Shown one piece after another: positions 1 to 8,465 of a stretch of DNA of 43,285 bases; position 1 is the stretch's first letter, and every line of letters starts with the position of its first letter. Source of the stretch: a bacterium (GTDB lineage: Bacteria > Gemmatimonadota > Glassbacteria > GWA2-58-10); the NCBI GenBank assembly GCA_021372515.1, contig JAJFUG010000207.1:1-43285 (forward strand), written 5' to 3'. The position numbers and the translations under genes are program-made. The notes under the pieces were generated by a model. The model was not told where the DNA came from. It did not search any database and saw only the letters and a program-made list of their open reading frames with translations.

Positions 1-126
1 TCCCTAACCGGACATTGCTGGGCAAGACCGAAAGGACGAAACAAGGACGGGCGGACACGCAGATCCGCCCCGCATTTTTACACATTACGGTTTGCCTTGG
101 AACGGCTCGACAGCCTCCGGCCCGGA

Positions 127-155
127 TTGAACCGGCGGGGATTTTGCGGTATTAT
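127..155 (+). promoter_or_regulatory. sigma70-like promoter of the glycosyltransferase gene
   Basis: A TTGAAC -35 box at 127-132 and a TATTAT -10 box at 150-155 are separated by 17 bases. They lie about 77 bases upstream of the glycosyltransferase ATG. The local sequence is AT-richer than its surroundings. The assignment rests on motif match and spacing alone. The rest of 1-232 shows no convincing gene. Confidence 0.5.
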
Positions 156-232
156 ATAGTGGATCGATGGTCCATAGCGGGGCGTAAAAAGATCCTCCCC
201 GTGCCACCCGTTCCTCCGCCAGGACACACTCC

Positions 233-1423
233 ATGACACAGACCCTCCCAAGCCCGGCGCAGCCGCTTCGCCTGCTCGTGCTGGCCAGCGCGGATGTGGT
301 GCACACGCGCCGCTGGGTGAGCTATTTCCGCTCCCGCGGCCACACGGTGCAGCTTGTCACCCTGGAGCCCTCACCCGGGCGCGACCTGGAGGAGAAAGTC
401 CTGCCCACCGCGTTCCTGCGTCCCCTGGCGCTGCGCTACAGCCTGGCCGCGCCCGCGCTGGCCCACCAGGTGCACCGTTTCCGCCCGGACCTGGTCAACG
501 CCCATTACGTGCCCGGTTACGGGTTCCTGGCAGCGCTGGTGCGCTCGGCCCGGCCCCTGGCCGTGACCTGCTGGGGCTCCGACCTTCTGGTCAACGCTGG
601 CCGCAGCCCGCTGCACAGTCTACGGACCGCCCTGGTCCTGCGCGCCGGGACGCTATTCACCTGTGACGCCACGGTGCTGGCCGACAAGCTGCGCACGTTC
701 AATGTGGAAAACGACCGCATAATCTGCTCGCCGCTGGGGATCGAAAAAGAGATATTCTTCCCGGCCGAACCGCAGCCCGAGCCTCCGGCAGCGCGTTGCG
801 GCGAGCCGGGACGTCCGTTCTCGATAATCAGCACGCGGCGCCTGGAGCCGGTCTACTGCGTGGACACCCTTCTGCGCGCCGCGCTGATCCTGCGCGAGGC
901 GGGCTGGAATTTCAGGCTCTCGGTGGTGGGCGAGGGCAGCGAGAGGGAACACCTGGAGCATTTCGCGGATTACTACGGCCTGGGGGAACGCCTGAGCGGG
1001 TTCCACGGCTGGCTCGACCCGCCCTGCCTGGCAGCGTCCTTGCGCGCCGCGGACATCTACGTGTCGTGCAGCCGCTCGGACGGGGCCTCGGTGTCGCTCC
1101 TCGAAGCAATGGCCTGCGGCGCTTTCCCGGTGGTGAGCGATATCCCCGGCAACCGCGAGTGGGTGGGCGATGGGGTGAACGGGCTGCTGTTCCCGCCCGG
1201 CGATTTCGGCCGTCTCTCCGAGTGCCTGCGCCGCGCCATGACCGACCAGGCCCTGCGCCGTCGCGCGCGCGGGCACAACCTGAAGCTGATCGCTGCGCGG
1301 GCGCTCTGGGAGAACAACATGCAGGTGGTGGAGGAACGGTTCATCCGCCTGGTGCGCGGCTCTCAGGCCGGGGCGTTGCCGCGGGGAAGGCAGAACGGGC
1401 AGAAACCGGTGGAGCGGTCGTAG
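233..1423 (+). CDS. GT4-family glycosyltransferase
   Basis: Encodes 396 residues, the usual length for a GT-B fold family 4 glycosyltransferase, an enzyme class that moves a sugar from a nucleotide-sugar donor to a glycan, lipid or small acceptor in the cytoplasm. The N-terminal acceptor domain has the typical opening (LVLASADVVHTRRWVSYF) and an LVNAHYVPGYG segment. The C-terminal donor domain starts near residue 195 (FSIISTRRLEPVYCVDTLL) and carries the diagnostic EAMACGAFPVVSDIPGNREW segment near residues 290-310, whose first Glu is the family's donor-phosphate/ribose-binding residue, followed by NGLLFPPGD. No membrane segment or signal peptide is visible. It stands alone on the plus strand behind a good promoter and converges on the queC genes; its last 61 bases overlap the small minus-strand gene. 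The acceptor and sugar cannot be read from the sequence; surface polysaccharide synthesis is the likely role. Confidence 0.85.
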   Translation: MTQTLPSPAQPLRLLVLASADVVHTRRWVSYFRSRGHTVQLVTLEPSPGRDLEEKVLPTAFLRPLALRYSLAAPALAHQVHRFRPDLVNAHYVPGYGFLAALVRSARPLAVTCWGSDLLVNAGRSPLHSLRTALVLRAGTLFTCDATVLADKLRTFNVENDRIICSPLGIEKEIFFPAEPQPEPPAARCGEPGRPFSIISTRRLEPVYCVDTLLRAALILREAGWNFRLSVVGEGSEREHLEHFADYYGLGERLSGFHGWLDPPCLAASLRAADIYVSCSRSDGASVSLLEAMACGAFPVVSDIPGNREWVGDGVNGLLFPPGDFGRLSECLRRAMTDQALRRRARGHNLKLIAARALWENNMQVVEERFIRLVRGSQAGALPRGRQNGQKPVERS

Positions 1424-1569
1424 TCCCAGCAGCGGCGGAACGAGCCGAAGGGCGGAGCGTCGCCCAGCACGCAGTCCTCGTCGAAATCCAGGCACAGGCG
1501 CTCGACCCGCATGCGTTGGTCCTCGCGGCGGACCTCGCCGGGTCTGTCCGGGCGCAGGAGGTCTTTCAT
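1363..1569 (-). CDS. 68-residue cysteine-containing protein coupled to queC
   Basis: A small protein (begins MKDLLRPDRPGEVRREDQ) that I do not recognise. Its ATG overlaps the queC stop codon as ATGA, the usual sign of translational coupling, and this is the main reason for calling it. It has acidic-aromatic stretches (LCLDFDEDC) and a C-terminal cysteine group, CWDYDRSTGFCPFC, that could bind a metal; together with the Cys in DFDEDC this gives five cysteines in 68 residues. No signal peptide or membrane segment is seen. Its 3' end overlaps the convergent glycosyltransferase by 61 bases, which argues mildly against it. It could be a chance reading frame in high-GC DNA, although the coupling and biased composition make a real gene more likely. 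Confidence 0.5.
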   Translation of the reverse strand: MKDLLRPDRPGEVRREDQRMRVERLCLDFDEDCVLGDAPPFGSFRRCWDYDRSTGFCPFCLPRGNAPA

Positions 1570-2255
1570 CGCGCCCCCGCCTCGTACGGGATCGGGTCCT
1601 CCACCCCGGCCTCGCGGAAAGCGCGCAGGCGCAGGGCGCAACTGTCGCAGCGTCCGCAGGCGCGCTGTTCGGACCGGTAGCAGCTCCAGGTCAGCTCGAA
1701 CGGCACCCCCAGCGACAGGCCCAGCCGCACGATCTCACTCTTCTTCATCCCGATCAGCGGGGTGCGGATGTCGATGCGCGTGCCGGGACGGGTGCCCAGG
1801 TCCACCGCGCGCTCGAAGGCCTCGAAAAAAGCGCGCCGGCAGTCGGGATAGCCGCTGGAGTCCTGCTCCACCGCCCCGATGTAGACCGCGTCCGCCCCCT
1901 GCACCTCGGCCCAGGCCACAGCGGCCGAGAGGATCTGCGCGTTGCGGAACGGGACATAGGTGCTGGGGATGGAGTGATTGGACAGGTCGGCCTCGGGCAC
2001 GGCGATCTGCGGGTCGGTGAGGCTGGAGCCTCCGATGGCGCGCAGGTGGTCCAGGCGGATTAGAAGGGTGCCGGTTGCCCCGAAATGCGCGGCCAGACGG
2101 CTGAAACGCTCGCGCTCGGTGGACTCGGTGAGCTGGCCGTAATCGGCGTGCAGGAAAAACACCCGCTCGTGGTCACGGCAGGCCAGGGCCGCACAGACCG
2201 CGCTGTCCATCCCGCCGCTGGCGCAAACCACCGCGCTGCCCGATTTATCCGTCAT
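1566..2255 (-). CDS. queC: 7-cyano-7-deazaguanine (preQ0) synthase QueC
   Basis: Encodes 229 residues, typical for QueC, the ATP- and ammonium-dependent enzyme that converts 7-carboxy-7-deazaguanine to preQ0 in queuosine/7-deazaguanine synthesis. The N-terminal PP-loop ATP-pyrophosphatase motif SGGMDS is at residues 13-18. The middle has the family's YVPFRNAQILSAA segment and GAVEQDSSGYPDCR. The C-terminus has the four-cysteine zinc site, one Cys in WSCYR and three in CGRCDSC, followed by ALRLRAFREAG. I chose the start at 2255 (MTDKSGSAVVC) because upstream in-frame codons lack family sequence. The gene is followed with an ATGA overlap by a small cysteine protein. No other queuosine genes (queD, queE, queF, tgt) are in the window, so the rest of the pathway must be encoded elsewhere. 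Confidence 0.95.
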   Translation of the reverse strand: MTDKSGSAVVCASGGMDSAVCAALACRDHERVFFLHADYGQLTESTERERFSRLAAHFGATGTLLIRLDHLRAIGGSSLTDPQIAVPEADLSNHSIPSTYVPFRNAQILSAAVAWAEVQGADAVYIGAVEQDSSGYPDCRRAFFEAFERAVDLGTRPGTRIDIRTPLIGMKKSEIVRLGLSLGVPFELTWSCYRSEQRACGRCDSCALRLRAFREAGVEDPIPYEAGAR

Positions 2256-2370
2256 GATCGTCTCTCTCCTGCATTGAAATCCCGTCTTCGATTCCCGCCC
2301 CGGTCCGCGCGGACGGTTAAATATGTGTCCGGCGCCGGTCCGGCGCAAGGGTGGCTCAGACGGCTCCACC

Positions 2371-2400
2371 TTGACAAAGCCAATCAATGTCCGATATTTT
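2371..2400 (+). promoter_or_regulatory. sigma70-like promoter of the TIM-barrel gene
   Basis: A perfect TTGACA -35 box at 2371-2376 is followed after 18 bases by TATTTT at 2395-2400 in an AT-rich stretch. It lies about 73 bases upstream of the TTG start at 2473. Judged by motif and spacing only. Confidence 0.5.
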
Positions 2401-2472
2401 AGCTTATCGAATAAACCGTGTCGCTATGTGCGGCGCAGTGCGGGGCAATGTTCAGCTTAAGGAGGCCTCCCT

Positions 2473-3234
2473 TTGATTAAACTCGGTCTTTGCAGCGTGA
2501 CTTTCCGCAAGATGAGCGTGGACGAGGTTATCCGCACCGCCCGTGACACCGGCCTTCAGGCTATCGAATGGGGCGGGGATGTCCACGTGAAGCCCTCCCT
2601 GGGAGCGGAAGGTATCCGCCAGATCGCGGCCAGATGCGCAGCCGCGGGGCTGGCAACCCCGAGCTACGGCTCGTATTTCAATGTCTACGAGCACGAGCCC
2701 GCCGCTTTCATGCCGGTGCTGGAGGCCGCAGCGACCCTGGGAGCGAAGGTGATCCGGGTCTGGGCCGGCTGGATCGAGGCGGTGGAGCTGACCGGCGAGC
2801 AACTGGCCAAGATAGCCGCCAACACGCGCGACATCGCCGACCTGGCCGCCGCGCGCAAGGTCAAGGTGGCTTTCGAGTTCCACAACAACACCCCGACCCA
2901 CGGCGGCGACCACGCGCTCAAGCTCCTGCGCGCCATCGACCATCCGAATGTTTTCTCCTACTGGCAGGTGCTGCCGTTCGACAGCTATGAGAAAAGCCTG
3001 GACAACCTGGTCAAGGTGCTGCCCTATCTGGCGATGGTGCACATGCAGAACCCGCAGGGCATGGATGACCTGGGTCCACTGGCCGACCGCGAGAAGGATT
3101 GGCGCGGCTATATCGGCAAACTGAAAGAGGCCGGCTGGAAAGGCTGCATGTTCTTCGAGTTCAACCTGGACAACAGCCCGGCCCAGTTGGCCAAGGACGC
3201 GGAATTCATCCAGCGTATGCTCGAAGAGGTCTGA
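2473..3234 (+). CDS. sugar phosphate isomerase/epimerase-like TIM barrel
   Basis: A 253-residue cytoplasmic protein of the xylose-isomerase-like TIM-barrel superfamily (AP endonuclease 2 clan), whose members isomerise or epimerise sugars and related polyols using a divalent metal. Visible family elements are the N-terminal strand LGLCSVTFRKMSVDEVI, then QAIEWGGDVHV, IRVWAGW near residue 95, VAFEFHNNTPTHGG near residue 135 (candidate metal-ligand Glu and His), MVHMQNPQG, and CMFFEFNLDN near the C-terminus. The start is TTG at 2473 with AAGGAGG about 8 bases upstream. The next Met is residue 14 and would remove the first beta strand, so TTG is preferred. A strong hairpin follows the stop. The gene is monocistronic, so its substrate is open. 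Confidence 0.8.
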   Translation: MIKLGLCSVTFRKMSVDEVIRTARDTGLQAIEWGGDVHVKPSLGAEGIRQIAARCAAAGLATPSYGSYFNVYEHEPAAFMPVLEAAATLGAKVIRVWAGWIEAVELTGEQLAKIAANTRDIADLAAARKVKVAFEFHNNTPTHGGDHALKLLRAIDHPNVFSYWQVLPFDSYEKSLDNLVKVLPYLAMVHMQNPQGMDDLGPLADREKDWRGYIGKLKEAGWKGCMFFEFNLDNSPAQLAKDAEFIQRMLEEV

Positions 3235-3262
3235 ACCGGCCAAGCCTGGAACATAAAAACGG

Positions 3263-3288
3263 AGGGGCGGGTCAGTTGACCCGCCCCT
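3263..3288. terminator. bidirectional terminator between TIM-barrel and pta genes
   Basis: A 12-bp stem (AGGGGCGGGTCA and its complement) encloses a two-base centre. It is followed on the plus strand by TTTTGCTTTTT and on the minus strand by a GTTTTT run. It sits between two convergent genes and can serve both. Its AGGGGC edges resemble other palindromes in this window. Confidence 0.75.
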
Positions 3289-3314
3289 TTTGCTTTTTCA
3301 CTTTCAGCCAGGGT

Positions 3315-4304
3315 TCAACTGACTGCGGTGATCGCGGTGACCGAGACGATATCATCCACCGAGCAGCCGCGCGACAGGTCGTTGACCGGCTTGGCGATGC
3401 CCTGGATCAGTGGTCCGTAGGCCTCGGCCCCGGCCAGGCGCTGGGTCAGCTTGTAGGCGATGTTGCCGGCGTTGAGGTCGGGGAAGATGAGGATGTTGGC
3501 CTTGCCGCCCACCGGGCTGCCGGGGGCCTTGCTGGCCGCCACTTTCTCGATCAGGGCGGCATCGCCCTGCAACTCGCCGTCCACGATGATGTCCGGCCGT
3601 TTCTCTTTGACAATATTCGTAGCGTTAACAACTTTATCGACCAGGGCGTGGCTGGCGCTGCCCTTGGTGCTGAAACTGAGCATGGCCACGCGCGGCTCCA
3701 CGCCCAGCATGGTGCGGAACGTGTCGGCCGTGGTGATCGCGATCTCGGCCAGCTCCTGGACATTCGGGTCGATCACCAGGCCGCTGTCGGCGTAGAACAG
3801 CACCCCCTCCGCGCCCCAGCGCGGGTCGGGGTGGACCATCATGAAATAGCTGGAGACGATGCTGATCCCGGGACGGGTCTTGATAATCTGCAGGGCGGGC
3901 TTGAGAGTCGCCGCCGTAGTACATTGCGCCCCGGCCACGTAGCCGTGGGCCAGGTCCTCCTTGACCAGCATGGCGGCGAAATACATATGTGTCTTGAGGG
4001 TCTCGACCGCCTGCTCCTCGGTCATGCCCTTGGCCTTGCGCAGCTCGTACAGGCGTCCGGCCAAACGCCCGGCCAGCTCGGTGCCCTGCACCGGGATGAT
4101 CTCGGCCCCGCTCACATCCGCGCCCACTTTCCTGGCATCCGCCAGGATCGTGTCACGCTCTCCCAGCAGGATGATCTTGGCCAGGCCCTCGGCCAGGATG
4201 ATCGGCACAGCCTTGAGCATGCGCTCATCGCCCGATTCCGGCAGGACAATGGTCTTGCCCGCGCTGCGGGCTTTTGCCTTGATACGGCTGATAATGTCGG
4301 ACAA
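3315..4304 (-). CDS. pta: phosphate acetyltransferase (phosphotransacetylase)
   Basis: A 329-residue single-domain phosphotransacetylase, the usual length for the short Pta class, which interconverts acetyl-CoA plus phosphate and acetyl phosphate plus CoA in acetate fermentation or assimilation. Family landmarks are IVLPESGDERML near the N-terminus, DLAHGYVAGAQCTTAATLKPAL in the middle, SSYFMMVHPD and LFYADSGLVIDPN, VAMLSFSTKGSA, and the C-terminal PDLNAGNIAYKLTQRLAGAEAYGPLIQG. The start is read as TTG at 4304, giving SDIISRIKAKARSAG as in homologues, with AAGGAG six bases upstream; a longer in-frame form from 4370 adds non-family sequence. No acetate kinase gene is adjacent. It lies 126 bases downstream of the DJ-1 gene and could be co-transcribed with the paaK operon, where acyl-CoA chemistry would fit. 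Confidence 0.95.
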   Translation of the reverse strand: MSDIISRIKAKARSAGKTIVLPESGDERMLKAVPIILAEGLAKIILLGERDTILADARKVGADVSGAEIIPVQGTELAGRLAGRLYELRKAKGMTEEQAVETLKTHMYFAAMLVKEDLAHGYVAGAQCTTAATLKPALQIIKTRPGISIVSSYFMMVHPDPRWGAEGVLFYADSGLVIDPNVQELAEIAITTADTFRTMLGVEPRVAMLSFSTKGSASHALVDKVVNATNIVKEKRPDIIVDGELQGDAALIEKVAASKAPGSPVGGKANILIFPDLNAGNIAYKLTQRLAGAEAYGPLIQGIAKPVNDLSRGCSVDDIVSVTAITAVS

Positions 4305-4430
4305 GGGAATCTCCTTAGCTTTTACTGTTGTTTCGGGGGCCGCAGCCGCCCGAGGCCGTCTATTCCCCATCGAACACGGGGATCGTGTTTGGTTTCATCC
4401 ACCGGCGCACCGTGGCCCCGCGGGATGTGG

Positions 4431-5021
4431 TCAATAATAGCCCTTCGGCATGACTCCACTCTTGAACGCCCTGTACCAGCCCTCGCGCATCTGCGGCGTG
4501 GCGATATCGAGCAGCTCGAATATCTCCCGCGCCGCCTCCAGCGCCCCCAGGCCGCTGGCGGTGATCACCCCGCGGTCGGTCACGGCCAGCTTGTCCACGT
4601 AGAGCGCGGGGTTCGTGGCGTCCGGGGCCACGCGCTCCAGGTATTCGCGCGAATTGCTGGTGTGCCTGCGCTGGCGCAGAATACCGGCCCGGGCCAGCAC
4701 GGTGGTCCCGGCGCAGAGCGCGGCGATGGGCACCCCGGCCCGCTCCATGCGCCACAGACAGTCCTCCACCTCGTCCACGGGGTACTGCTGCTCCCACAGG
4801 TGGCCGCCGGGCAGGATGAAAACGAGTGCTTCTGAAGGGTCTATCTTAGATATGACAGTCTGGGGCACGACATGCAAGCCGCCCATCGAGACCACGGTCC
4901 CGCCGTCAAAACCGGCCGCCTCCACCTCGAGGCCGCCGGTGCGGCGTATCTCGGCCAGGGCGAACCCGATTTCCCAGTCCGCGTAGCCGTCGAACACGAG
5001 CACGTAGGCTTTCTTCGGCAT
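4431..5021 (-). CDS. DJ-1/PfpI family protein
   Basis: A 196-residue protein of the DJ-1/PfpI superfamily (class I glutamine amidotransferase-like fold). The nucleophile elbow AALCAGTTVLARAG is near residue 102, giving the conserved Cys, and the conserved acidic partner is in DWEIGFALAEI near residue 17. Also visible are the glycine-rich ILPGGHLWE and the typical C-terminal VITASGLGALEAAREIFELL. Members act as glyoxalase III or deglycase-like enzymes, chaperones, peptidases or isonitrile hydratases; the sequence does not decide between them. It is the last gene of the paaK-aminotransferase group, 19 bases after the aminotransferase. A role in handling reactive carbonyls made by 2-oxoacid metabolism is possible but inferred. 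Confidence 0.85.
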   Translation of the reverse strand: MPKKAYVLVFDGYADWEIGFALAEIRRTGGLEVEAAGFDGGTVVSMGGLHVVPQTVISKIDPSEALVFILPGGHLWEQQYPVDEVEDCLWRMERAGVPIAALCAGTTVLARAGILRQRRHTSNSREYLERVAPDATNPALYVDKLAVTDRGVITASGLGALEAAREIFELLDIATPQMREGWYRAFKSGVMPKGYY

Positions 5022-5040
5022 ATCGACCTTCCCGTACAGC

Positions 5041-6249
5041 TTACAGGATCGAGCGCAAAGCCTCGGCCACGCGCGCGATCCCGGTGGTTATCTCCTCGCG
5101 GCTGGAATTGCTGAACGCCAGGCGCAGCTTGTTCTTCCCGCCGCCGTCCGCGTTGAACGGCTCGCCGGTCACGAACGCCACCTTGCGCTCGAGGCTGGCG
5201 CGCAGAAGGTCCTCGCTGTCCAGGTGTTCCGGCAGGCTGACCCAGACAAAGAACCCACCGGCCGGGTGCGACCAACTCACGCCTTTCGGCATCTCGCGCT
5301 CAAGGCACTCAAGCATCAAGCGGCATTTGCCGCCATAGACCTGGCGCATCTTGCGGGTATAGACCGGCACGTGCCCGGCGGCCAGGTAATCGGCGGCCAC
5401 CACCTGGCTGTAGGAGCAGGAACAGGCGTCCTCGCTCTGCTTGGCGGTCTCGCAGCGGGCGATCAGGGCCTCGGGGCCGGTCATCCAGCCCAGGCGCAAC
5501 CCCGGCGAGAGGATCTTGCTGAACGTGTTGACCAGCACCACCCGGTTGTCCACGTCCCGGCTCTTCAGGTTGCGGTAGTCGGAGGGCCCACCCGTGAAAT
5601 ACAGCTCGTAGTAGGGATCGTCCTCCAAGATCAGGATGTCGTGCTTGGAGCAGACCTCGTACACTTTGTCCCGGCGCGCCTGGGTCAGGCTCAGGCCCGA
5701 GGGGTTCTGGAAAGTCGGGTTGGTGTAGAGAAACTTGATCCGACGGCCGGCCTTGCGCAGCGCAACTATGGTCGCCTCCAGGCGCTCGGGCGGCAGGCCC
5801 TGGTCGTCCAGCTCCACTCCCACCGCCTCGGCCCCGTAGCCCGCGAACGCGGCCAGCGCCCCGATAAAGGCCGGAATCTCGACCAGGACCACATCCCCGG
5901 GGTCGGTCAGCACGCGGGTGAGCAATTGCAACGACTGCTGCGCCCCGGTGGTGGGCAGCACAGCCTGTCCGGCGAAGCTCACCCCGCCCAGGGCGACATA
6001 GGCCCGTATCTGCTCCAGCAGCGGCCCGTAGCCGCCGGTAGCTCCGTACTGAAGCGCCAGGGCGCGCTTGCGCTCATCCCAGGCCGCGGTGATCGCGTTG
6101 ATCTCCTCGTACGGGAAATGCTCGGCATCCGGGCTGCCCCCGGCCATGGAGATAATGCCCGGCTGCCCCATCAGTTTCATAAGCTCGCGTATCTTACTGC
6201 TCTTTAGCCGGCTGCCGGCCAGGCTGAAAAGATTGCTCACATCCATCAT
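5041..6249 (-). CDS. PLP-dependent class I aminotransferase (LysN/2-aminoadipate type)
   Basis: A 402-residue fold-type I aminotransferase of the group that includes 2-aminoadipate transaminase LysN and the MocR effector domains. It would exchange amino groups between an amino acid and a 2-oxoacid in the cytoplasm. Landmarks are [14 protein letters not shown] near residue 33, [17 protein letters not shown] near residue 65, [11 protein letters not shown] near residue 100, [16 protein letters not shown] near residue 198, [12 protein letters not shown] near residue 230, the PLP-lysine segment [15 protein letters not shown] near residue 265 and the C-terminal arginine in [10 protein letters not shown]. 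No GntR-type DNA-binding domain is attached. Its ATG overlaps the paaK stop as ATGA; a second ATG follows immediately. With paaK upstream, aromatic or branched amino acids are reasonable substrates, but that is inference. Confidence 0.9.
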   Translation of the reverse strand: MMDVSNLFSLAGSRLKSSKIRELMKLMGQPGIISMAGGSPDAEHFPYEEINAITAAWDERKRALALQYGATGGYGPLLEQIRAYVALGGVSFAGQAVLPTTGAQQSLQLLTRVLTDPGDVVLVEIPAFIGALAAFAGYGAEAVGVELDDQGLPPERLEATIVALRKAGRRIKFLYTNPTFQNPSGLSLTQARRDKVYEVCSKHDILILEDDPYYELYFTGGPSDYRNLKSRDVDNRVVLVNTFSKILSPGLRLGWMTGPEALIARCETAKQSEDACSCSYSQVVAADYLAAGHVPVYTRKMRQVYGGKCRLMLECLEREMPKGVSWSHPAGGFFVWVSLPEHLDSEDLLRASLERKVAFVTGEPFNADGGGKNKLRLAFSNSSREEITTGIARVAEALRSIL

Positions 6250-7574
6250 TTACTCCTGTTGTCTATCACCCGCTTGGCCTTGCCCTCGCTGCGCGCGATG
6301 GTCCTGGGCTCGACCAGCTTCAGGTCGACCCCCAGGCCGAGGGTGGATTCGATCGACCGCTTGAGTTTCAGGTGGTGCTCGTGCAAGCGGCGCATCTCGT
6401 CATGGAACAGCGACTCGCTCACCTCGACCTGGATTTCCAGACGGTCGAGGTTGTTCTCGCTGTTCACGATTATCATGTAGTGCGGCTCCACGTGGTCCAC
6501 CTCCAGCAGCACGCTCTCGATCTGGCTGGGGAACACGTTGACCCCGCGGATAATGAGCATGTCATCCGTGCGGCCCGAGGTCTTTTCCATCCGCGCCGTG
6601 GTGCGGCCGCAGGCGCAGGGCCTGTCGGTCAGACGGGTCAGGTCCTTGGTCCGGTAGCGCAGCATGGGCAGGGCTTTCTTGGTCAGCGTGGTGAGCACCA
6701 GCTCGCCGGACCGCCCGGAGTCGCGCTCCACCGGGGCTTGGGTATCCGGGTCGATCAGCTCGGGCAGGAAATGGTCCTCTTGGATGTGCATCCCGTCCTT
6801 GCACGCGCACTCGCCGCTCACTCCGGGTCCAATGATTTCGCTCAGGCCGTAGTTGTCCGTGGCATGGATGTCCAGGGCCTGCTCGACCTTCTCGCGCATC
6901 CGGTTGCTCCAGGGTTCCGCGCCGAACAGCCCGATCCGAAGTTTCAGCTCAGCCGGGTCCATGCCCATCTCGCGCATGGTGTCGCCGATGTAGAGGGCGT
7001 AGCTGGGTGTGCAGACCAGGGCCGTAACCCCGAAATCCTTGAGCAGCTTCACCTGGCGGCGGGTGTTGCCGCTGGAGGCAGGGATCACCGCCGCGCCCAC
7101 TTTCTCCATGCCGTAATGCAGCCCGAAACCGCCGGTGAACAGGCCGTAGCCGAACGCGATCTGCACCGTGTCCTGGGCCGTCACCCCGGCGGCGGTGATA
7201 AACCGGGCGCAGACCTCGGCCCACAGGTCGAGGTCCTCGCGGGTGTAGCCCACCACGGTCGGGTTGCCGGTGGTGCCGCTGGAGGAGTGTATCCGCACCA
7301 GCTCGGTCTGGGGCACGGCGAACAGGCCGAACGGGTAGTTGTCGCGCAGATCGTCCTTGGTGGTGAACGGCAGGTGGCGCAGGTCATCCAGCGAGCGGAT
7401 ATCGTCCGGTTTCACACCGGCGGCCTCCATCCGGCTGCGGTAGAAAGGCACGCGCTCCCAGCACCAGGCGACTGTCTGTTTAAGGCGCTCGGTCTGGAGG
7501 CGGCGCAGCTCGCTGCGTTCCATGCATTCGAACTCGGGATGGCGGATATTGCGGGGCAGTGGGAGTTTGGGCAT
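6246..7574 (-). CDS. paaK: phenylacetate-CoA ligase family (arylacetate-CoA ligase)
   Basis: A 442-residue ANL-superfamily enzyme very similar to PaaK. It activates phenylacetate or a related aryl or acyl acid to its CoA thioester via an acyl-adenylate. It has the phosphate-binding loop [16 protein letters not shown] near residue 98, [60 protein letters not shown] near residue 250, [21 protein letters not shown], the [34 protein letters not shown] block, and a PaaK-type C-terminal domain ending KRVIDNRSK. It leads a minus-strand operon with an aminotransferase and a DJ-1 protein. In anaerobes that ferment aromatic amino acids, such ligases act with indolepyruvate:ferredoxin oxidoreductase, and can run toward ATP formation. 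No oxidoreductase subunit lies in this window, so that reading remains inference. Confidence 0.9.
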   Translation of the reverse strand: MPKLPLPRNIRHPEFECMERSELRRLQTERLKQTVAWCWERVPFYRSRMEAAGVKPDDIRSLDDLRHLPFTTKDDLRDNYPFGLFAVPQTELVRIHSSSGTTGNPTVVGYTREDLDLWAEVCARFITAAGVTAQDTVQIAFGYGLFTGGFGLHYGMEKVGAAVIPASSGNTRRQVKLLKDFGVTALVCTPSYALYIGDTMREMGMDPAELKLRIGLFGAEPWSNRMREKVEQALDIHATDNYGLSEIIGPGVSGECACKDGMHIQEDHFLPELIDPDTQAPVERDSGRSGELVLTTLTKKALPMLRYRTKDLTRLTDRPCACGRTTARMEKTSGRTDDMLIIRGVNVFPSQIESVLLEVDHVEPHYMIIVNSENNLDRLEIQVEVSESLFHDEMRRLHEHHLKLKRSIESTLGLGVDLKLVEPRTIARSEGKAKRVIDNRSK

Positions 7575-7745
7575 TTTACAGTTCTTCTTCGGTTGGATTG
7601 AAAGCGTCGGGTTAACGACTCGGGGCGGTGCGGGCCACCCCGGCGCGGGCCCGGAACACGTCCGGGCGGGTGCGGCATTTGACCGGAGCAGTGTTCTATA
7701 GGGCTTTGATTTATTTTCGTTTTTTCACGGCCGGTCTACAGCCTG

Positions 7746-8465
7746 TCAGACAGGCGGCGGCAAGTCCCGGCGGCGGCGCTTCACCAGCTCGAAACTCTGC
7801 CGGACCTTGGCGATCGTATCGGCGTCCAGACAGCCGCGCCAGGAGGCGCCGGGGTAGACAACCGAGCGCGGCCCGAGCAGTGAGCCGGGGTTGAGCACGG
7901 CGTTGCAGCCGACCTCGGCGGAGTCGCCCAGCACGGCCCCGAATTTCGGCAGGCCCGTGTCCAGAACGCGGCCGTCCGGCGCACTCACTGCCACCGTGCC
8001 GCCGCTCAGCTTGACGTTGGATATCTTGACCCCGGCCCCCAGGTGCGCCCGGTGGCCGAGGATGCTGTCGCCGACGTAGGCGAAGTGGTAGACCTCCGCC
8101 CCCTTGTGTAGGATACAGTTCTTGAACTCGCAGCAGTAGCCCAGGATCGAGCCCGCCCCGGCCAACACGCCGCCGCGGAGGTAGGCCCCGCTGCGCACCA
8201 CGCAGCCGGGTCCTATCAGGGCCGGCCCGGGGATCGAGGCCCCGTGCTCCACCACCACGCCCTCGCCCAGGCTCACCCGCTCGCCGATAAATGCCCCCGG
8301 GCTGACTCTGGCCGAGGGATGCACTCCCGGAACCAGATGTCTGTCCAGCAGCTCCGGTAAGCGTTCCAGCGCCTGCCAGACATATTCCACCCCGTCGTAC
8401 AGACCCTCCAGGGGCCAGTACGCCGGGTCGAAATAGTAGCCGGGTGTGAGCTGCGTCTCAGTCAT
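7746..8465 (-). CDS. left-handed beta-helix (GlmU C-terminal-like) protein
   Basis: A 239-residue protein with hexapeptide repeats of the left-handed beta-helix fold used by acyltransferases and nucleotidyltransferase C-domains. The repeats run from about residue 50 (HPSARVSPGAFIGERVSLGEGVVVE) to about residue 205, with LIGPGCVVRSGAYLRGGVLAGAGSILGYCCEFKNCIL and NAVLNPGSLLGPRSVVYPGA. The short N-terminal helical part contains LEGLYDGVEYVWQALERLPELLD. No nucleotidyltransferase GXGTRM loop is present, so it is not a full GlmU. Segments such as CEFKNCIL and FAYVGDSILG also occur in GlmU-like sugar-phosphate enzymes. Its ATG overlaps by eight bases the end of the IMPase-like gene, so the two are coupled. 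Transferase activity or a structural role is unproven. Confidence 0.75.
   Translation of the reverse strand: MTETQLTPGYYFDPAYWPLEGLYDGVEYVWQALERLPELLDRHLVPGVHPSARVSPGAFIGERVSLGEGVVVEHGASIPGPALIGPGCVVRSGAYLRGGVLAGAGSILGYCCEFKNCILHKGAEVYHFAYVGDSILGHRAHLGAGVKISNVKLSGGTVAVSAPDGRVLDTGLPKFGAVLGDSAEVGCNAVLNPGSLLGPRSVVYPGASWRGCLDADTIAKVRQSFELVKRRRRDLPPPV

Noticed and set aside
3099-4835. 578-codon plus-strand frame across pta
   Set aside because: Antisense to a clear phosphotransacetylase with all motifs; the product has no domain.
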